A DNA stretch of 7,865 nucleotides from CAYVMN01 sp964452575 (GCA_964452575.1 CAYVMN010000201.1:1-7865), one strand, 5' to 3'; positions 1-7,810 are shown, counted from the first letter of the stretch. Program-made: numbers and translations. The notes: generated by a model from the letters alone, not told the origin.

Positions 1-1
1 G

Positions 2-229
2 GTGGAGTGGTTGCCGTTTGGGATCGTCACCTCCCGTTCCATCAAACCACACAGACTGAGAGATGACCAGATAGATGAGGCTAAGAAGGAGATCTTTCAG
101 GACCAACTCCTGGAGGCATACGCAGAGGAAGAATCATTGCTGATCACGCTTGCCAACCCGTCCATACCCCAAGATGCATTCGACAGGGTCAGAGACCGGT
201 TTCGGATCTTTTTTGAGGTCCTTGATTAG
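2..229 (+). CDS. recC: C-terminal fragment, probable RecC subunit of exodeoxyribonuclease V (5' end outside window)
   Basis: Seventy-five codons ending in TAG at 227-229. The reading frame is open to the left edge, so the GTG at position 2 is probably internal and not a start. The visible piece is charged and helix-rich, ends in RFRIFFEVLD, and contains no motif I can recognise. The assignment rests on position: it sits 8 bases before recB, and recC directly precedes recB in many bacteria (E. coli has ptrA between them). If it is RecC, the full protein would be about 1,100 residues. It would hold the RecB and RecD motors together, split the DNA strands, and scan the 3' strand for Chi. Another gene ahead of recB cannot be excluded from so short a tail. 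Confidence 0.6.
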   Translation: MEWLPFGIVTSRSIKPHRLRDDQIDEAKKEIFQDQLLEAYAEEESLLITLANPSIPQDAFDRVRDRFRIFFEVLD

Positions 230-231
230 GA
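228..231 (+). promoter_or_regulatory. Ribosome binding site of recB, overlapping the upstream stop codon
   Basis: AGGA lies 6 bases before the recB ATG and shares its first two bases with the TAG stop of the preceding gene. This fixes the recB start at 238 and suggests translational coupling between the two subunits: ribosomes finishing the upstream frame stop on top of the recB site. Confidence 0.65.
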
Positions 232-237
232 ACAGAG

Positions 238-3200
238 ATGGCCTACGAATCTATTTGTGACTTCAGCCAGATCGACCTCGGCCGACACGGCCTGATTGAG
301 GCCTCTGCCGGAACCGGCAAGACCCACACAATTGAAAACCTGGTGCTGAGGCTCCTGAAGGAAAGGGATGATGTGGAACTGGAAAATATCCTTCTGGTCA
401 CCTTTACGGAAAAGGCCGTCTCAGAACTGAAGATCCGCATACGAGAGAAGCTCGAAGGCGAGCTGAATGTCTCAGAGAATAACCCAAGAGAAACAAAGAA
501 ACTAAGAGATACCCTGGACGCATTTGACAGGGCCTCCATCTTCACGATTCATGGATTTTGCCAGACTGTGCTCATGGATTTTGCATTTGAAAACAGCACC
601 CCATTCCAGAGCGAAGTGATAAATGATACCCCGATTTTTGAGAGGCTCTTGAAAGAGCAGATGCGCAAGAAGTGGCCTAAGATATACGGGGAGTCATTAG
701 GGGAGGTGCTGGAGGTCTCACAATTTGATCAAAAAAAGGGGCGCTTCTTAGAGACCGTGATAGGCCTGGCGAAATCCTTGCACGAAGCAGCTGGAGACGG
801 ACTCCTGCCTGACCTGAAGGGCAGGGGTTTTGGAGAAATCAAACAGGATATTGAAGCCCGGTGCTGGGAACTGAAGGCCCTGCTTGGATCAGGCGAGGAG
901 TTTTCTCAAGGATTTGCTCAACTAAATTTCAATGCAAGGACAAAGAAGAGTATCCATGAAAAGATGGTTATCCCTATTGAGGAATATTTCTCGAAGTCTG
1001 AAGAACAAAACTTTGATATTCGCGCCCTTTCGGACCTAATGGCAAAGATAGAGGGCATCGGTTCAGGTGGGAGCAAGGGCCTTGAATGTCTCATTCCGGA
1101 GAAGTGGAATCGAGACAGGCCTAATCCGGAGGTATGCCCGAATCTTGACATTGTGAGACAGAAACTGCAAGAGCTTAACGGGACCCTGGATGACCTTAGA
1201 AATACACTTGCCGTTGAGGCAATTCATTGCCTTCAGGATGATGTACTTCGTGCGAAACAAGGCCACGGGTGGATCAGCTATTACGATATGCTGGCATTTG
1301 TTGAAAAGACCTTGCAAGACGACAGGCCGCCAAATCTGGCTCCAAGACTTCGAAAGAGGTTCAAGGTGGCCTTCATTGATGAATTCCAGGACACAGACCC
1401 TATTCAGTGGAAGATATTTAAGAGGATATTCATAGATGATCCTGAGGACAGCCTTGCAAGCCTCTTATTCGTGATCGGTGATCCAAAACAGGCGATCTAC
1501 TCCTTTCGGGGCGCAGATGTATATGCCTATTTGAGTGCAAGAAACGAGATGGAGAGACTTGAGAAAAGGGGCAAGGCCAGGCTCTATTCCTTATCGATCA
1601 ACTGGCGATCCGAGCCTGAGATGATCACGGCCTTTAACAACCTATTCTGTGGTGAGGCCTGGTTCAGGCCCCAGGAGCGGGCAGGGGAATTTGAAATCGG
1701 CTATCAAAGGACAGGTTTTCCAGGGGAAAGGGAGAGGCCAAGGGTTATGATCGAGGATGATTCCTGTCGGCCGGTCTTGAATATAGTGGATCTCAGCAGG
1801 TCCCCATCCCCAAGAACGGCCAAGGTTATGCTTGCAGGACTTGTCGCAAATGAGATTGGACACCTGATCTCCTCCCATATCAAGATAAGAGAGAAGGGGG
1901 GAGAGGAGCGAGAGATAGACTTCGGGGACATCTGTGTACTTGTCCGAGGCAGGTCTGACGTACCCTTCATCGAAGAGGAGCTTATAAGGTTGGGAATCCC
2001 CTATACCTTTTATAAGAAACCAGGCCTATTTCTTTCCGATGAAGCGGTCCATATAGGCCTGGTATTTCACGCAGTCCTGGATCCGGGTGACGGTTCGGCA
2101 GTCAAAAAGGCCCTGCTAACCCCCTTTTTCGGGTTCGAACGCTCCGGACTCTTTGCTTACGAGGAAATGCCGGCCTCTCACCCTGTAAAGCAGATCCTAT
2201 TCAAATGGAATAGATATGGAATGTCACGGAGATGGAGCCATCTTTTCCAGTCCATGGTGGAGGACTCAGGCCTACTCTCCCGTGAGACCGTAGAGAGCGG
2301 CTGGGACAGAAGATATACCAATTACCGACAGATATTTGAATACCTGGAGGATGTGGCATATAGAAGAGGCCTCGATTTCAGGGGCCTTTCCGCAATCCTG
2401 GACGTTTATCGAAGGCAGCCTTCTGACGTCAATGAGGACGTTGATATCCATCAGATCGATACTGAGGCCCGAAAGGTCCAGGTCATGACCATGCATGTCA
2501 GCAAGGGACTTGAGTTTCCGGTTGTTTTCGTTGCGGGCGGGTTGACCCAACCGCCTTCTCACCTGGAGCAATACCATACCTATCACGCAATCAGAAAGAA
2601 CGGTTCGTCTCCAGAGGCCATAAGGATCGTGGATCTCACGAGAATGGGCGGTGGCGGAAGGCATGAGGTTGAAAAACTGGACGAGAACAAACGCCTCTAT
2701 TACGTGGCCTCTACCAGGGCCCAATTCAAACTCTATCTCCCGTTCTACCTCTATGAAAAAAAGGCCTCCTGGCTCGGTCCGGTGTGCACCCTCCTCTCCC
2801 GCGCCCTGCTGGAGGCCTTTCCCCAAAAGGAACCCAACAAGAATGTGCTTTGGCTAACGGCCGATCATCGTTCAGGTGCCTTGACCGAGAAGATTAAGCT
2901 GGAAAAACCCTGGGGACAGACAACAATCCCCATTGGCGGGGCATTTGAGCCCTTTCCCTTTCAGGGGAGCTACCAGCACAGAAGGTTAGGGTCAGAATCC
3001 TTTTCGAGCCTGCATCAAAAGATGGCCCGGCCCCTTGAAACCTATGGACAGGAGATCTCGTTTCATGCGGCCCCGTTCAAGGGAAAGGAAGATGATGAGG
3101 GCTTTGCCTCCCAAGGGATCGAGGCCGTGTCAATAGAAAGTGAACCCAGGGAAATACCCGGTGGGACCGAGGTGGGCCTGATGTTTCACGAGATCCTGGA

Positions 3201-3879
3201 GCATATGGATTATCAGATCGTGTCAAAGAAAGGGGCAACGAAAGGGGGTAGTTCCCAGGGTCTCATGGATGATCCTGGCACAAGAGACGTTATCTTAAGG
3301 CAAATGGAGCTTCACCGAATTAATCCGCGATGGAAAGATCAGATATGCGACACCATTTGGAATACCTTAACAACCCCTGTTGCTGATGATTTTTTCCTTT
3401 CTCATTTGAAGAAGGAAGACCGACTCCATGAGGTGGAGTTTTACTATTCCTTTCCTGTTGCCGTAACCACCCCTTACAGAATTCCGCATTGTGAGGTCAC
3501 CAACGGCCTTATCAGAGGTTTTGTGGACCTGGTATTCAGGAAGGACCAAAAATTTTACATAGCAGACTGGAAATCCAACTATCTGGAGACCGGCTATGAC
3601 CTTGAATCCCTCGAAAAGAACATGGATCAGGCGGACTATCACCTCCAGTATAAGTTATATGCCATCGGGGTATTGCGCTGGTTGAGACAGACTATTGGTG
3701 ATCGCTTTGATCCGGAAAGGCATTTCGGAGGAGTCCTATATTTCTATCTGCGGGGAATGGGAACGGGGGAGGGCCACGGGATCTATTATGTTCCCCAAGG
3801 TAAACTGGGGTCCTTAGATCAGCTTGAACAGGAAGTGTGGGACAGGCTTTACGGGAATGACGGGGTATTAACAAATTAG
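238..3879 (+). CDS. recB: RecB: 3'-5' helicase and nuclease subunit of exodeoxyribonuclease V (RecBCD)
   Basis: The product has 1213 residues, close to the 1180 of E. coli RecB. The N-terminal SF1A (UvrD-like) helicase carries Walker A ASAGTGKT (22-29, Lys28), motif Ia VTFTEKAVSEL (54-64), FTIHGFC (102-108), Walker B FIDEFQDTD (379-387), motif III GDPKQAIYSFRGAD (414-427), motif IV INWRS (454-458), motif V TMHVSKGLEFP (751-761) and motif VI YYVASTRA (821-828). The C-terminal RecB-family nuclease has GLMFHEILEH with His984, GFVDLVF with Asp1097, DWKSN with Asp1110 and Lys1112, a QxxLY-type YHLQYKLY (1134-1141) and GGVLYFYLRG (1164-1173). These residues match E. coli His956, Asp1067, Asp1080 and Lys1082, with the same 13-residue Asp-Asp gap. 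Both activities should be intact. The protein should drive 3'-5' unwinding, cut both strands and help load RecA. The recD neighbour and the C-terminal motifs favour RecB over AddA. Confidence 0.97.
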   Translation: MAYESICDFSQIDLGRHGLIEASAGTGKTHTIENLVLRLLKERDDVELENILLVTFTEKAVSELKIRIREKLEGELNVSENNPRETKKLRDTLDAFDRASIFTIHGFCQTVLMDFAFENSTPFQSEVINDTPIFERLLKEQMRKKWPKIYGESLGEVLEVSQFDQKKGRFLETVIGLAKSLHEAAGDGLLPDLKGRGFGEIKQDIEARCWELKALLGSGEEFSQGFAQLNFNARTKKSIHEKMVIPIEEYFSKSEEQNFDIRALSDLMAKIEGIGSGGSKGLECLIPEKWNRDRPNPEVCPNLDIVRQKLQELNGTLDDLRNTLAVEAIHCLQDDVLRAKQGHGWISYYDMLAFVEKTLQDDRPPNLAPRLRKRFKVAFIDEFQDTDPIQWKIFKRIFIDDPEDSLASLLFVIGDPKQAIYSFRGADVYAYLSARNEMERLEKRGKARLYSLSINWRSEPEMITAFNNLFCGEAWFRPQERAGEFEIGYQRTGFPGERERPRVMIEDDSCRPVLNIVDLSRSPSPRTAKVMLAGLVANEIGHLISSHIKIREKGGEEREIDFGDICVLVRGRSDVPFIEEELIRLGIPYTFYKKPGLFLSDEAVHIGLVFHAVLDPGDGSAVKKALLTPFFGFERSGLFAYEEMPASHPVKQILFKWNRYGMSRRWSHLFQSMVEDSGLLSRETVESGWDRRYTNYRQIFEYLEDVAYRRGLDFRGLSAILDVYRRQPSDVNEDVDIHQIDTEARKVQVMTMHVSKGLEFPVVFVAGGLTQPPSHLEQYHTYHAIRKNGSSPEAIRIVDLTRMGGGGRHEVEKLDENKRLYYVASTRAQFKLYLPFYLYEKKASWLGPVCTLLSRALLEAFPQKEPNKNVLWLTADHRSGALTEKIKLEKPWGQTTIPIGGAFEPFPFQGSYQHRRLGSESFSSLHQKMARPLETYGQEISFHAAPFKGKEDDEGFASQGIEAVSIESEPREIPGGTEVGLMFHEILEHMDYQIVSKKGATKGGSSQGLMDDPGTRDVILRQMELHRINPRWKDQICDTIWNTLTTPVADDFFLSHLKKEDRLHEVEFYYSFPVAVTTPYRIPHCEVTNGLIRGFVDLVFRKDQKFYIADWKSNYLETGYDLESLEKNMDQADYHLQYKLYAIGVLRWLRQTIGDRFDPERHFGGVLYFYLRGMGTGEGHGIYYVPQGKLGSLDQLEQEVWDRLYGNDGVLTN

Positions 3880-3889
3880 TAATGCCCCC

Positions 3890-3897
3890 AGGGAAAG
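3890..3897 (+). promoter_or_regulatory. Probable ribosome binding site of recD
   Basis: AGGGAAAG ends 10 bases before the ATG at 3908, a slightly long spacing for a moderately purine-rich site. No promoter-like sequence is evident in the 28-base gap after recB, so recD is probably read from the upstream transcript. The weaker site would be in line with modest RecD synthesis, but that is inference. Confidence 0.4.
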
Positions 3898-3907
3898 TCT
3901 CTGCGAG

Positions 3908-5881
3908 ATGCAAAGAGTAAATACAGAAGAAATTCAATTTTCAGAAAGGCTCCTCAACTTCGGCATCATTAAGGAAGAGACAGGGGACGATCTGCGGGAC
4001 ATCTACGTCTTTTCCCAAAAAATGGAACTCCCGTTTCTGGACTATATGACTGCCCGTGATCTCCTTGGACTGAGTGGATACCAGGACGACGCACCACTTC
4101 TCACGGTGTTGGTAGCCCTTTTCGGGGCCTTGCAGGAGGGAAGCCTCTGTCTGGATCTCGACGAAGAGAGGTTCTATGCAAGACTGCGGTCCTTCCTTGA
4201 AAAGGACAAGGCCTGTGTAATAGGCAGGCAATTTCTATCCGCCCTTGAGGAGGGTAAATACGAGAGGCTTATCGCGAGAGACGGAGACGAATATCTGCCC
4301 CTCATTCTCTCTGAAACCCGGGGGAGGAAGCTCCTTTATTTCCAGAAATTCTATGTCCATGAGAGCCTGCTGAGACTGAGGATGGAGGCCCTTTTGAGGG
4401 CCGAAACCCCCAAGAAGATATCAAGAAGTACGATTGAAGCCATCATCGAGGAGGTTTACTCCCCTGAGCTTTGCATTCGTGTTTCAAAGGAAGACGAACC
4501 GATCGATCAAGATAAGGACCAGCTTGATGCCATAAGGCTTTCGCTCAGGTCCCAGTTCTCAATTATTTCCGGTGGGCCGGGAACAGGAAAGACATCGCTG
4601 ATGGTCAATATCCTTCGATGTCTCCAGAGGACGGGGATAAGGTCGGAGGAGATCCTCTTAGGCGCTCCGACAGGCCGGGCGGCACAAAGAATGACAGAGG
4701 CCGTTCAATATAGTATCAATACCATCAGGGCGCCTTCAGGGGGTGACAGAGAACTGTTGAATTTGAAGGGCAGCACCCTCCACAAGATCCTGAGGTACAG
4801 GGGCTATACCCATGACTTCTATTATCGTGAGACCAATCCTCTTCCCGCGACTGTTATTATCATCGACGAGGTTTCAATGGTCGACGTTATAATGATGGAG
4901 AGGTTTTTGAGGGCAGTCGATCCCTCAAGGACAAGGCTCATTTTCCTAGGAGACAAAGACCAACTGCCGTCTGTGGAGGCGGGTGCCGTTTTTGCGGAGA
5001 TGATCCCTGATGGGATCAGGGCCGAGAGATTCAGTGATCGGTTGGTGCTGTTGAAGAAGGTGTACCGCTCAGGGGCCAACCTCCTGGGACTGGCGAGACA
5101 AATCAATAGGGGCAAGACTCCTGAATATTCACCTCTTCCATTTAATTCTGCCCTTCAACTCAAATCCGACGGATGGGCATTTGTCCAAAACGAGGGGGTG
5201 GATGCGTGGAAGGAACACATTCGGCTCTGGGTACAATCCCATTACCTGAGGCCCATGCCTGGCGATGGCAGGAGCTTTGGGGAGCTGATCTCGGATGCCG
5301 GCAATATGGACTCATCAGATCTTTCGAATTCTGATTCGGGACATGAGATCTTACGGCAGGTCTTTAAGGGGGTGGAAGGTGCAAGGATCCTTTCGCTGGT
5401 ACGCAACGGAATTTACGGTTGCACCGGGATAAATGGCCAGATCGCACAGTACCTGGGGCTTGAGTTTGGAGATCCGGGGTGGGGAGATACAGGCTATTTT
5501 ACCGGCGCCGTGATCATGATTACCCGAAACGACTATTCAAAGGAACTCTTTAACGGAGACGTGGGTATTGTTATTAGAGACAGGAGGGGGGCATACAGGG
5601 CCTTTTTTCAACGCCTTGGATCTTACATCGGTTTTTCTATGGATCTATTGCCCCCCTGGGAACTTGCATTTTCCATGACAGTTCATAAGAGCCAGGGGTC
5701 GGAATTCGCCGATGTGCTTCTCGTATTGCCTGAGGATGAAACTCATAGATTGTTGACCCGGGAGATCGTCTATACCGGGATAACAAGGGCAAGAAAAAGG
5801 ATCATCATCTATGGAACAGAGTCGGGCCTCAATACAGCACTTCAAAGGAAAATCGTGCGAGAATCAGGGTTTATTTCTTGA
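3908..5881 (+). CDS. recD: RecD: 5'-3' helicase subunit of exodeoxyribonuclease V (RecBCD)
   Basis: The product has 657 residues; E. coli RecD has 608. Its SF1B helicase motifs run in order: Walker A GGPGTGKT (222-229, Lys228), motif Ia GAPTGRAAQRM (252-262), STLHKILRY (289-297), Walker B IIIDEVSMVD (317-326), motif III FLGDKDQLPSVEAGAVF (346-362), VYRS (385-388), VHKSQGSEF (592-600) and YTGITRARKR (622-631). The region before Walker A is the RecB-contacting domain; APLLTVLVALFGALQEGSLCLDL (62-84, written here as APLLTVLVALF plus GALQEGSLCLDL) resembles the E. coli segment near residues 33-55. The extra length lies before Walker A: about 429 residues follow the lysine, as in E. coli. A short Ser/Asp-rich stretch near residues 461-475 looks like a flexible insert. 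In the complex, RecD moves 5'-3' on the strand opposite to RecB and gives speed and full nuclease activity. The 3' end overlaps the convergent S1-domain gene by 18 bases. Confidence 0.96.
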   Translation: MQRVNTEEIQFSERLLNFGIIKEETGDDLRDIYVFSQKMELPFLDYMTARDLLGLSGYQDDAPLLTVLVALFGALQEGSLCLDLDEERFYARLRSFLEKDKACVIGRQFLSALEEGKYERLIARDGDEYLPLILSETRGRKLLYFQKFYVHESLLRLRMEALLRAETPKKISRSTIEAIIEEVYSPELCIRVSKEDEPIDQDKDQLDAIRLSLRSQFSIISGGPGTGKTSLMVNILRCLQRTGIRSEEILLGAPTGRAAQRMTEAVQYSINTIRAPSGGDRELLNLKGSTLHKILRYRGYTHDFYYRETNPLPATVIIIDEVSMVDVIMMERFLRAVDPSRTRLIFLGDKDQLPSVEAGAVFAEMIPDGIRAERFSDRLVLLKKVYRSGANLLGLARQINRGKTPEYSPLPFNSALQLKSDGWAFVQNEGVDAWKEHIRLWVQSHYLRPMPGDGRSFGELISDAGNMDSSDLSNSDSGHEILRQVFKGVEGARILSLVRNGIYGCTGINGQIAQYLGLEFGDPGWGDTGYFTGAVIMITRNDYSKELFNGDVGIVIRDRRGAYRAFFQRLGSYIGFSMDLLPPWELAFSMTVHKSQGSEFADVLLVLPEDETHRLLTREIVYTGITRARKRIIIYGTESGLNTALQRKIVRESGFIS

Positions 5882-7318
5882 CCTGAGTGCCTCCTTTAGT
5901 TTTTCTCCAAGAGACCCCATGGGTCTTTCCGAATCCTTTGTATAGGTCCTCCAGTCCTCCTCATCCATGGTATTTCCGGGGGCCAAGGTGAGTTTTCTTT
6001 CGTTCGGGTCAATCTTCTCAATGACGACCGCGATGGCATCTCCCTGAGCAAGCCTTTCGATACCGGATGGCCTATCCACGCCCTCCATTTTTGACCTCGG
6101 GAGAAGACCGGTAATGCCAGGCTCCAATGATACGAAATAACCGAACTTTTCCTTTTTTTCTATCACTCCCTTAATAGACTGGCCCACCTGATATCGATCG
6201 TAGATGTCGATCCAGGGATCCCCTTCTGCATCCCTTATGCTCAAGGATATCCTCCTATTTTCGACATCAATCTCCTTGACCATCACCTCCACGGTATCCC
6301 CTTCCGTGACGACATCCTGGGCCTTCAAGATCCTCTTTTTGTAACTCATCTCGCTGATGTGGACGAGTCCCTCTATCCCCGGCGCGATCTCTATAAAGGC
6401 CCCGAACTTGACACATCGGGTAACCCTGCCCCTGATTTTATCGCCAGGGCGGAACCTGGCCTCCACGCCCTCCCAGGGATCTCCGGTCACCTGTTTCATG
6501 GAGAGCGAGAGCTTCATTTCACCGGCCCGTTTTCCTTGTTCCATACCGATCACTTTTACCGTCACGATATCTCCTGTTTTCAGGATCTCATCCGCCCTCT
6601 CCGTCCTGGACCAGCTGATCTCAGAGAGATGTATCATCCCCTCTATACCCGGCATGAGCTCGACAAAGGCCCCATAGGGCATCAATTTTGTTACCCGGCC
6701 TTCAAGTTGCATGTCGACTGCAATCCCTTCGAAGAACTCTTTTCTTCTCTTTTCCTGTTCCTCTTTGAGGAGCTCGCGTCTTGAAACGACTATATTTCTG
6801 CCGCCTTCCTCGAACTGGGTAATCAGGAAAGGAAATGTCTCTCCCACGTATTCGGCAGGGCCTTCCACATACTTCAGATCCATCTGGCTTATGGGACAGA
6901 AGGCCCTTTTCCCCATGACTTCCACGTGAAATCCACCCTTGCACTCTCCTTTTACCTTCCCTTCAACAGGGACAGCTTTTCGAAATGCCTCACCGATGAC
7001 CCTGAGGTCCCCTGTGCCAGAAAGGGTCTTGGACAGGCGGATTTCACTTTCATCATCAGAGATAACATAAAGCTCAATAATATCGCCTTCTTTGAAAGGC
7101 AATTCCTGATTCTCATCCAGTAGTTCATTTCTATCCACAACACCGTCAACCTTGGTTCCTGTATCCACAAAAACGCTTTCTTTTCCTATGGATATGATTT
7201 TCCCCCTGAGCCTGTCTCCCAGCCGCAGGCCTTCGCTCATGCCGTTACTGTATGCCTCAAAGAGATCCTCAAAGCTCTCTTCTTTGCTGTTTTCTTCTTC
7301 AACAAGATCCTCTGACAC
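5864..7318 (-). CDS. S1-domain RNA-binding protein with five S1 repeats (ribosomal protein S1-like)
   Basis: The product has 484 residues. An acidic N-terminal segment (1-30, rich in Glu/Asp) precedes five S1 (OB-fold) repeats at about 31-98, 113-184, 202-274, 289-363 and 376-447, then a short charged tail. Repeats 3 and 4 are the most typical: PYGAFVELMPGIEGMIHLSE (214-233) and KFGAFIEIAPGIEGLVHISE (304-323). Repeat 2 has KGGFHVEVMGKRAFCPIS (127-144), like repeat 2 of E. coli S1, and is followed by VVSRREL (177-183) as in that protein. Repeat 5 is weaker (GITGLLPRSKM). E. coli S1 has six repeats and 557 residues; this protein lacks the sixth. The GTG start is fixed by a perfect Shine-Dalgarno sequence 7 bases upstream. 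Likely role: binding single-stranded mRNA in translation or RNA metabolism. It could be the organism's S1 or a paralogue; the cmk neighbour often seen with true rpsA is not visible here. Confidence 0.9.
   Translation of the reverse strand: MSEDLVEEENSKEESFEDLFEAYSNGMSEGLRLGDRLRGKIISIGKESVFVDTGTKVDGVVDRNELLDENQELPFKEGDIIELYVISDDESEIRLSKTLSGTGDLRVIGEAFRKAVPVEGKVKGECKGGFHVEVMGKRAFCPISQMDLKYVEGPAEYVGETFPFLITQFEEGGRNIVVSRRELLKEEQEKRRKEFFEGIAVDMQLEGRVTKLMPYGAFVELMPGIEGMIHLSEISWSRTERADEILKTGDIVTVKVIGMEQGKRAGEMKLSLSMKQVTGDPWEGVEARFRPGDKIRGRVTRCVKFGAFIEIAPGIEGLVHISEMSYKKRILKAQDVVTEGDTVEVMVKEIDVENRRISLSIRDAEGDPWIDIYDRYQVGQSIKGVIEKKEKFGYFVSLEPGITGLLPRSKMEGVDRPSGIERLAQGDAIAVVIEKIDPNERKLTLAPGNTMDEEDWRTYTKDSERPMGSLGEKLKEALRSRNKP
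5910..5928 (+). terminator. Weak candidate hairpin downstream of recD
   Basis: An AGACCC arm (5912-5917) and a GGGTCT arm (5921-5926) pair around a 3-base CAT loop. One G-U pair and one A-U pair extend the stem to 8. It begins 28 bases after the recD stop, but only two or three T follow it, so it is a poor intrinsic terminator. It also lies inside the coding sequence of the opposite-strand S1-domain gene (codons for ERPMGSLG), so the pairing may be chance. Confidence 0.2.
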
Positions 7319-7325
7319 TACCTAT

Positions 7326-7332
7326 ACCTCCT
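7326..7332 (-). promoter_or_regulatory. Strong ribosome binding site of the S1-domain gene
   Basis: On the - strand the bases read AGGAGGT, a perfect match to the anti-Shine-Dalgarno sequence, 7 bases before GTG at 7318. This decides the start over the internal Met27. A full-strength site is notable for an S1-like gene, because E. coli rpsA is translated from a weak one. Confidence 0.85.
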
Positions 7333-7342
7333 GTAATCGTTC

Positions 7343-7357
7343 GCGGGTTAAGCCCGC
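7343..7357 (-). promoter_or_regulatory. Small GC-rich hairpin in the leader of the S1-domain gene
   Basis: GCGGG (7343-7347) and CCCGC (7353-7357) can pair around a 5-base loop. On the mRNA strand the hairpin sits about 10 bases upstream of AGGAGGT, in the 5' leader. Five G-C pairs are enough to fold, but no function can be assigned. Confidence 0.35.
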
Positions 7358-7477
7358 AGCCCTTCTCAAATCCTGGCTTCCCTCTGACCTTGAACATACT
7401 ATACACGTACAGAAACACATTTTGGGGTTATTAGTTCCTTCACTGCATAAAGCGCTAAGGGGCACAGTCAGCCTGAT

Positions 7478-7557
7478 ACTTGAAACTCGAAACTTGAAAT
7501 TTGAAAATATATCGAAATTTCTCCATCTTATCGAGTTCCCAGTTTCAAATTTCCAGT
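7478..7557. repeat. Inverted repeat built from 7-bp units
   Basis: The left arm (7478-7505) reads as four heptamers: ACTTGAA, ACTCGAA, ACTTGAA, ATTTGAA. The right arm (7530-7557), read on the - strand, is again four heptamers: ACTGGAA, ATTTGAA, ACTGGGA, ACTCGAT. The arms are inverted around a 24-base AT-rich spacer. The best pairing is 7489-7506 with 7543-7560, 17 of 18 bases. Such a structure could form a long hairpin or cruciform, and its form suggests a dispersed intergenic repeat or miniature element. No transposase gene is present in the window. Confidence 0.7.
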
Positions 7558-7581
7558 TTCTCTCAGCAACAGCGATAGAGC

Positions 7582-7593
7582 CTCTTTAAAGAG
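7582..7593. repeat. Perfect 12-bp palindrome CTCTTTAAAGAG
   Basis: CTCTTTAAAGAG is fully self-complementary and lies 22 bases beyond the heptad repeat. The symmetry does not extend into the flanks. It has the form of a binding site for a dimeric protein, but only one copy is seen and no regulator gene is in view. Confidence 0.4.
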
Positions 7594-7680
7594 CGTATGC
7601 CGATTACCCCAAAAACTCTTTATTAAAGGCTACAGGTCCCACTAATTAACAGGGCCGATCAGGGTTTAGCAAGCGAATTT

Positions 7681-7704
7681 TGATGACCCTCTAAAAGGCC
7701 ATCA
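7681..7704. repeat. Short imperfect hairpin
   Basis: TGATGACC (7681-7688) can pair with GGCCATCA (7697-7704), with one A-C mismatch, around an 8-base loop; T7680 and A7705 add a pair. No T-run follows, so it is not an intrinsic terminator. Role unknown. Confidence 0.35.
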
Positions 7705-7710
7705 ATCCCG

Positions 7711-7810
7711 GGGCAGGAGGGGGGCAAGGAGGGAGTTTACGAATAGGCTTGACTTCTAGAAGCGAATAGCAAAATGATGGCTCTCCATCCTTTCTTGCCC
7801 CCCTGCGGAG
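7711..7810. repeat. G-rich imperfect inverted repeat upstream of the candidate gene at 7819
   Basis: The left arm (about 7711-7735) contains GGGGGGCAAG (7719-7728), which pairs exactly with CTTGCCCCCC (7794-7803). Pairing continues with gaps on both sides: GCAGGA against TGC, and GGAGGGAG against CTCCATCC. The intervening loop holds a perfect CTTCTAGAAG palindrome (7753-7762). The left arm is a purine tract with several runs of G and might also form a two-layer G-quadruplex. The right arm ends 8 bases before an ATG and includes part of its ribosome binding region. Confidence 0.55.

Noticed and set aside
2272..2826. 184-codon open frame on the - strand
   Set aside because: It lies wholly inside recB, which has full motif support in its own frame; the antisense frame shows no recognisable domain.
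3882..3920. Short frame starting at ATG 3882 in the recB-recD gap
   Set aside because: It encodes only 12 residues, is out of frame with recD and has no Shine-Dalgarno sequence.
6357..6784. Two overlapping + strand open frames opposite the S1-domain gene
   Set aside because: They mirror S1 repeats 3 and 4 on the other strand and show no protein-like pattern of their own.
7398..7403. TATAGT on the - strand as a -10 box for the S1-domain gene
   Set aside because: No -35 element resembling TTGACA lies 16-18 bases upstream, and there is no correctly placed TG extension.
7152..7589. 145-codon + strand open frame running from the S1-domain gene into the intergenic region
   Set aside because: Its first third is antisense to the S1-domain coding sequence and the rest runs through the heptad repeat. 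The translation is low in complexity, rich in Ser and Leu, and has no ribosome binding site.
7749..7778. TTGACT on the + strand as a -35 box for the gene at 7819
   Set aside because: At 16-18 bases downstream there is only AAAATG-like sequence, a poor -10 match; TAGCAA is closer but spaced too short.
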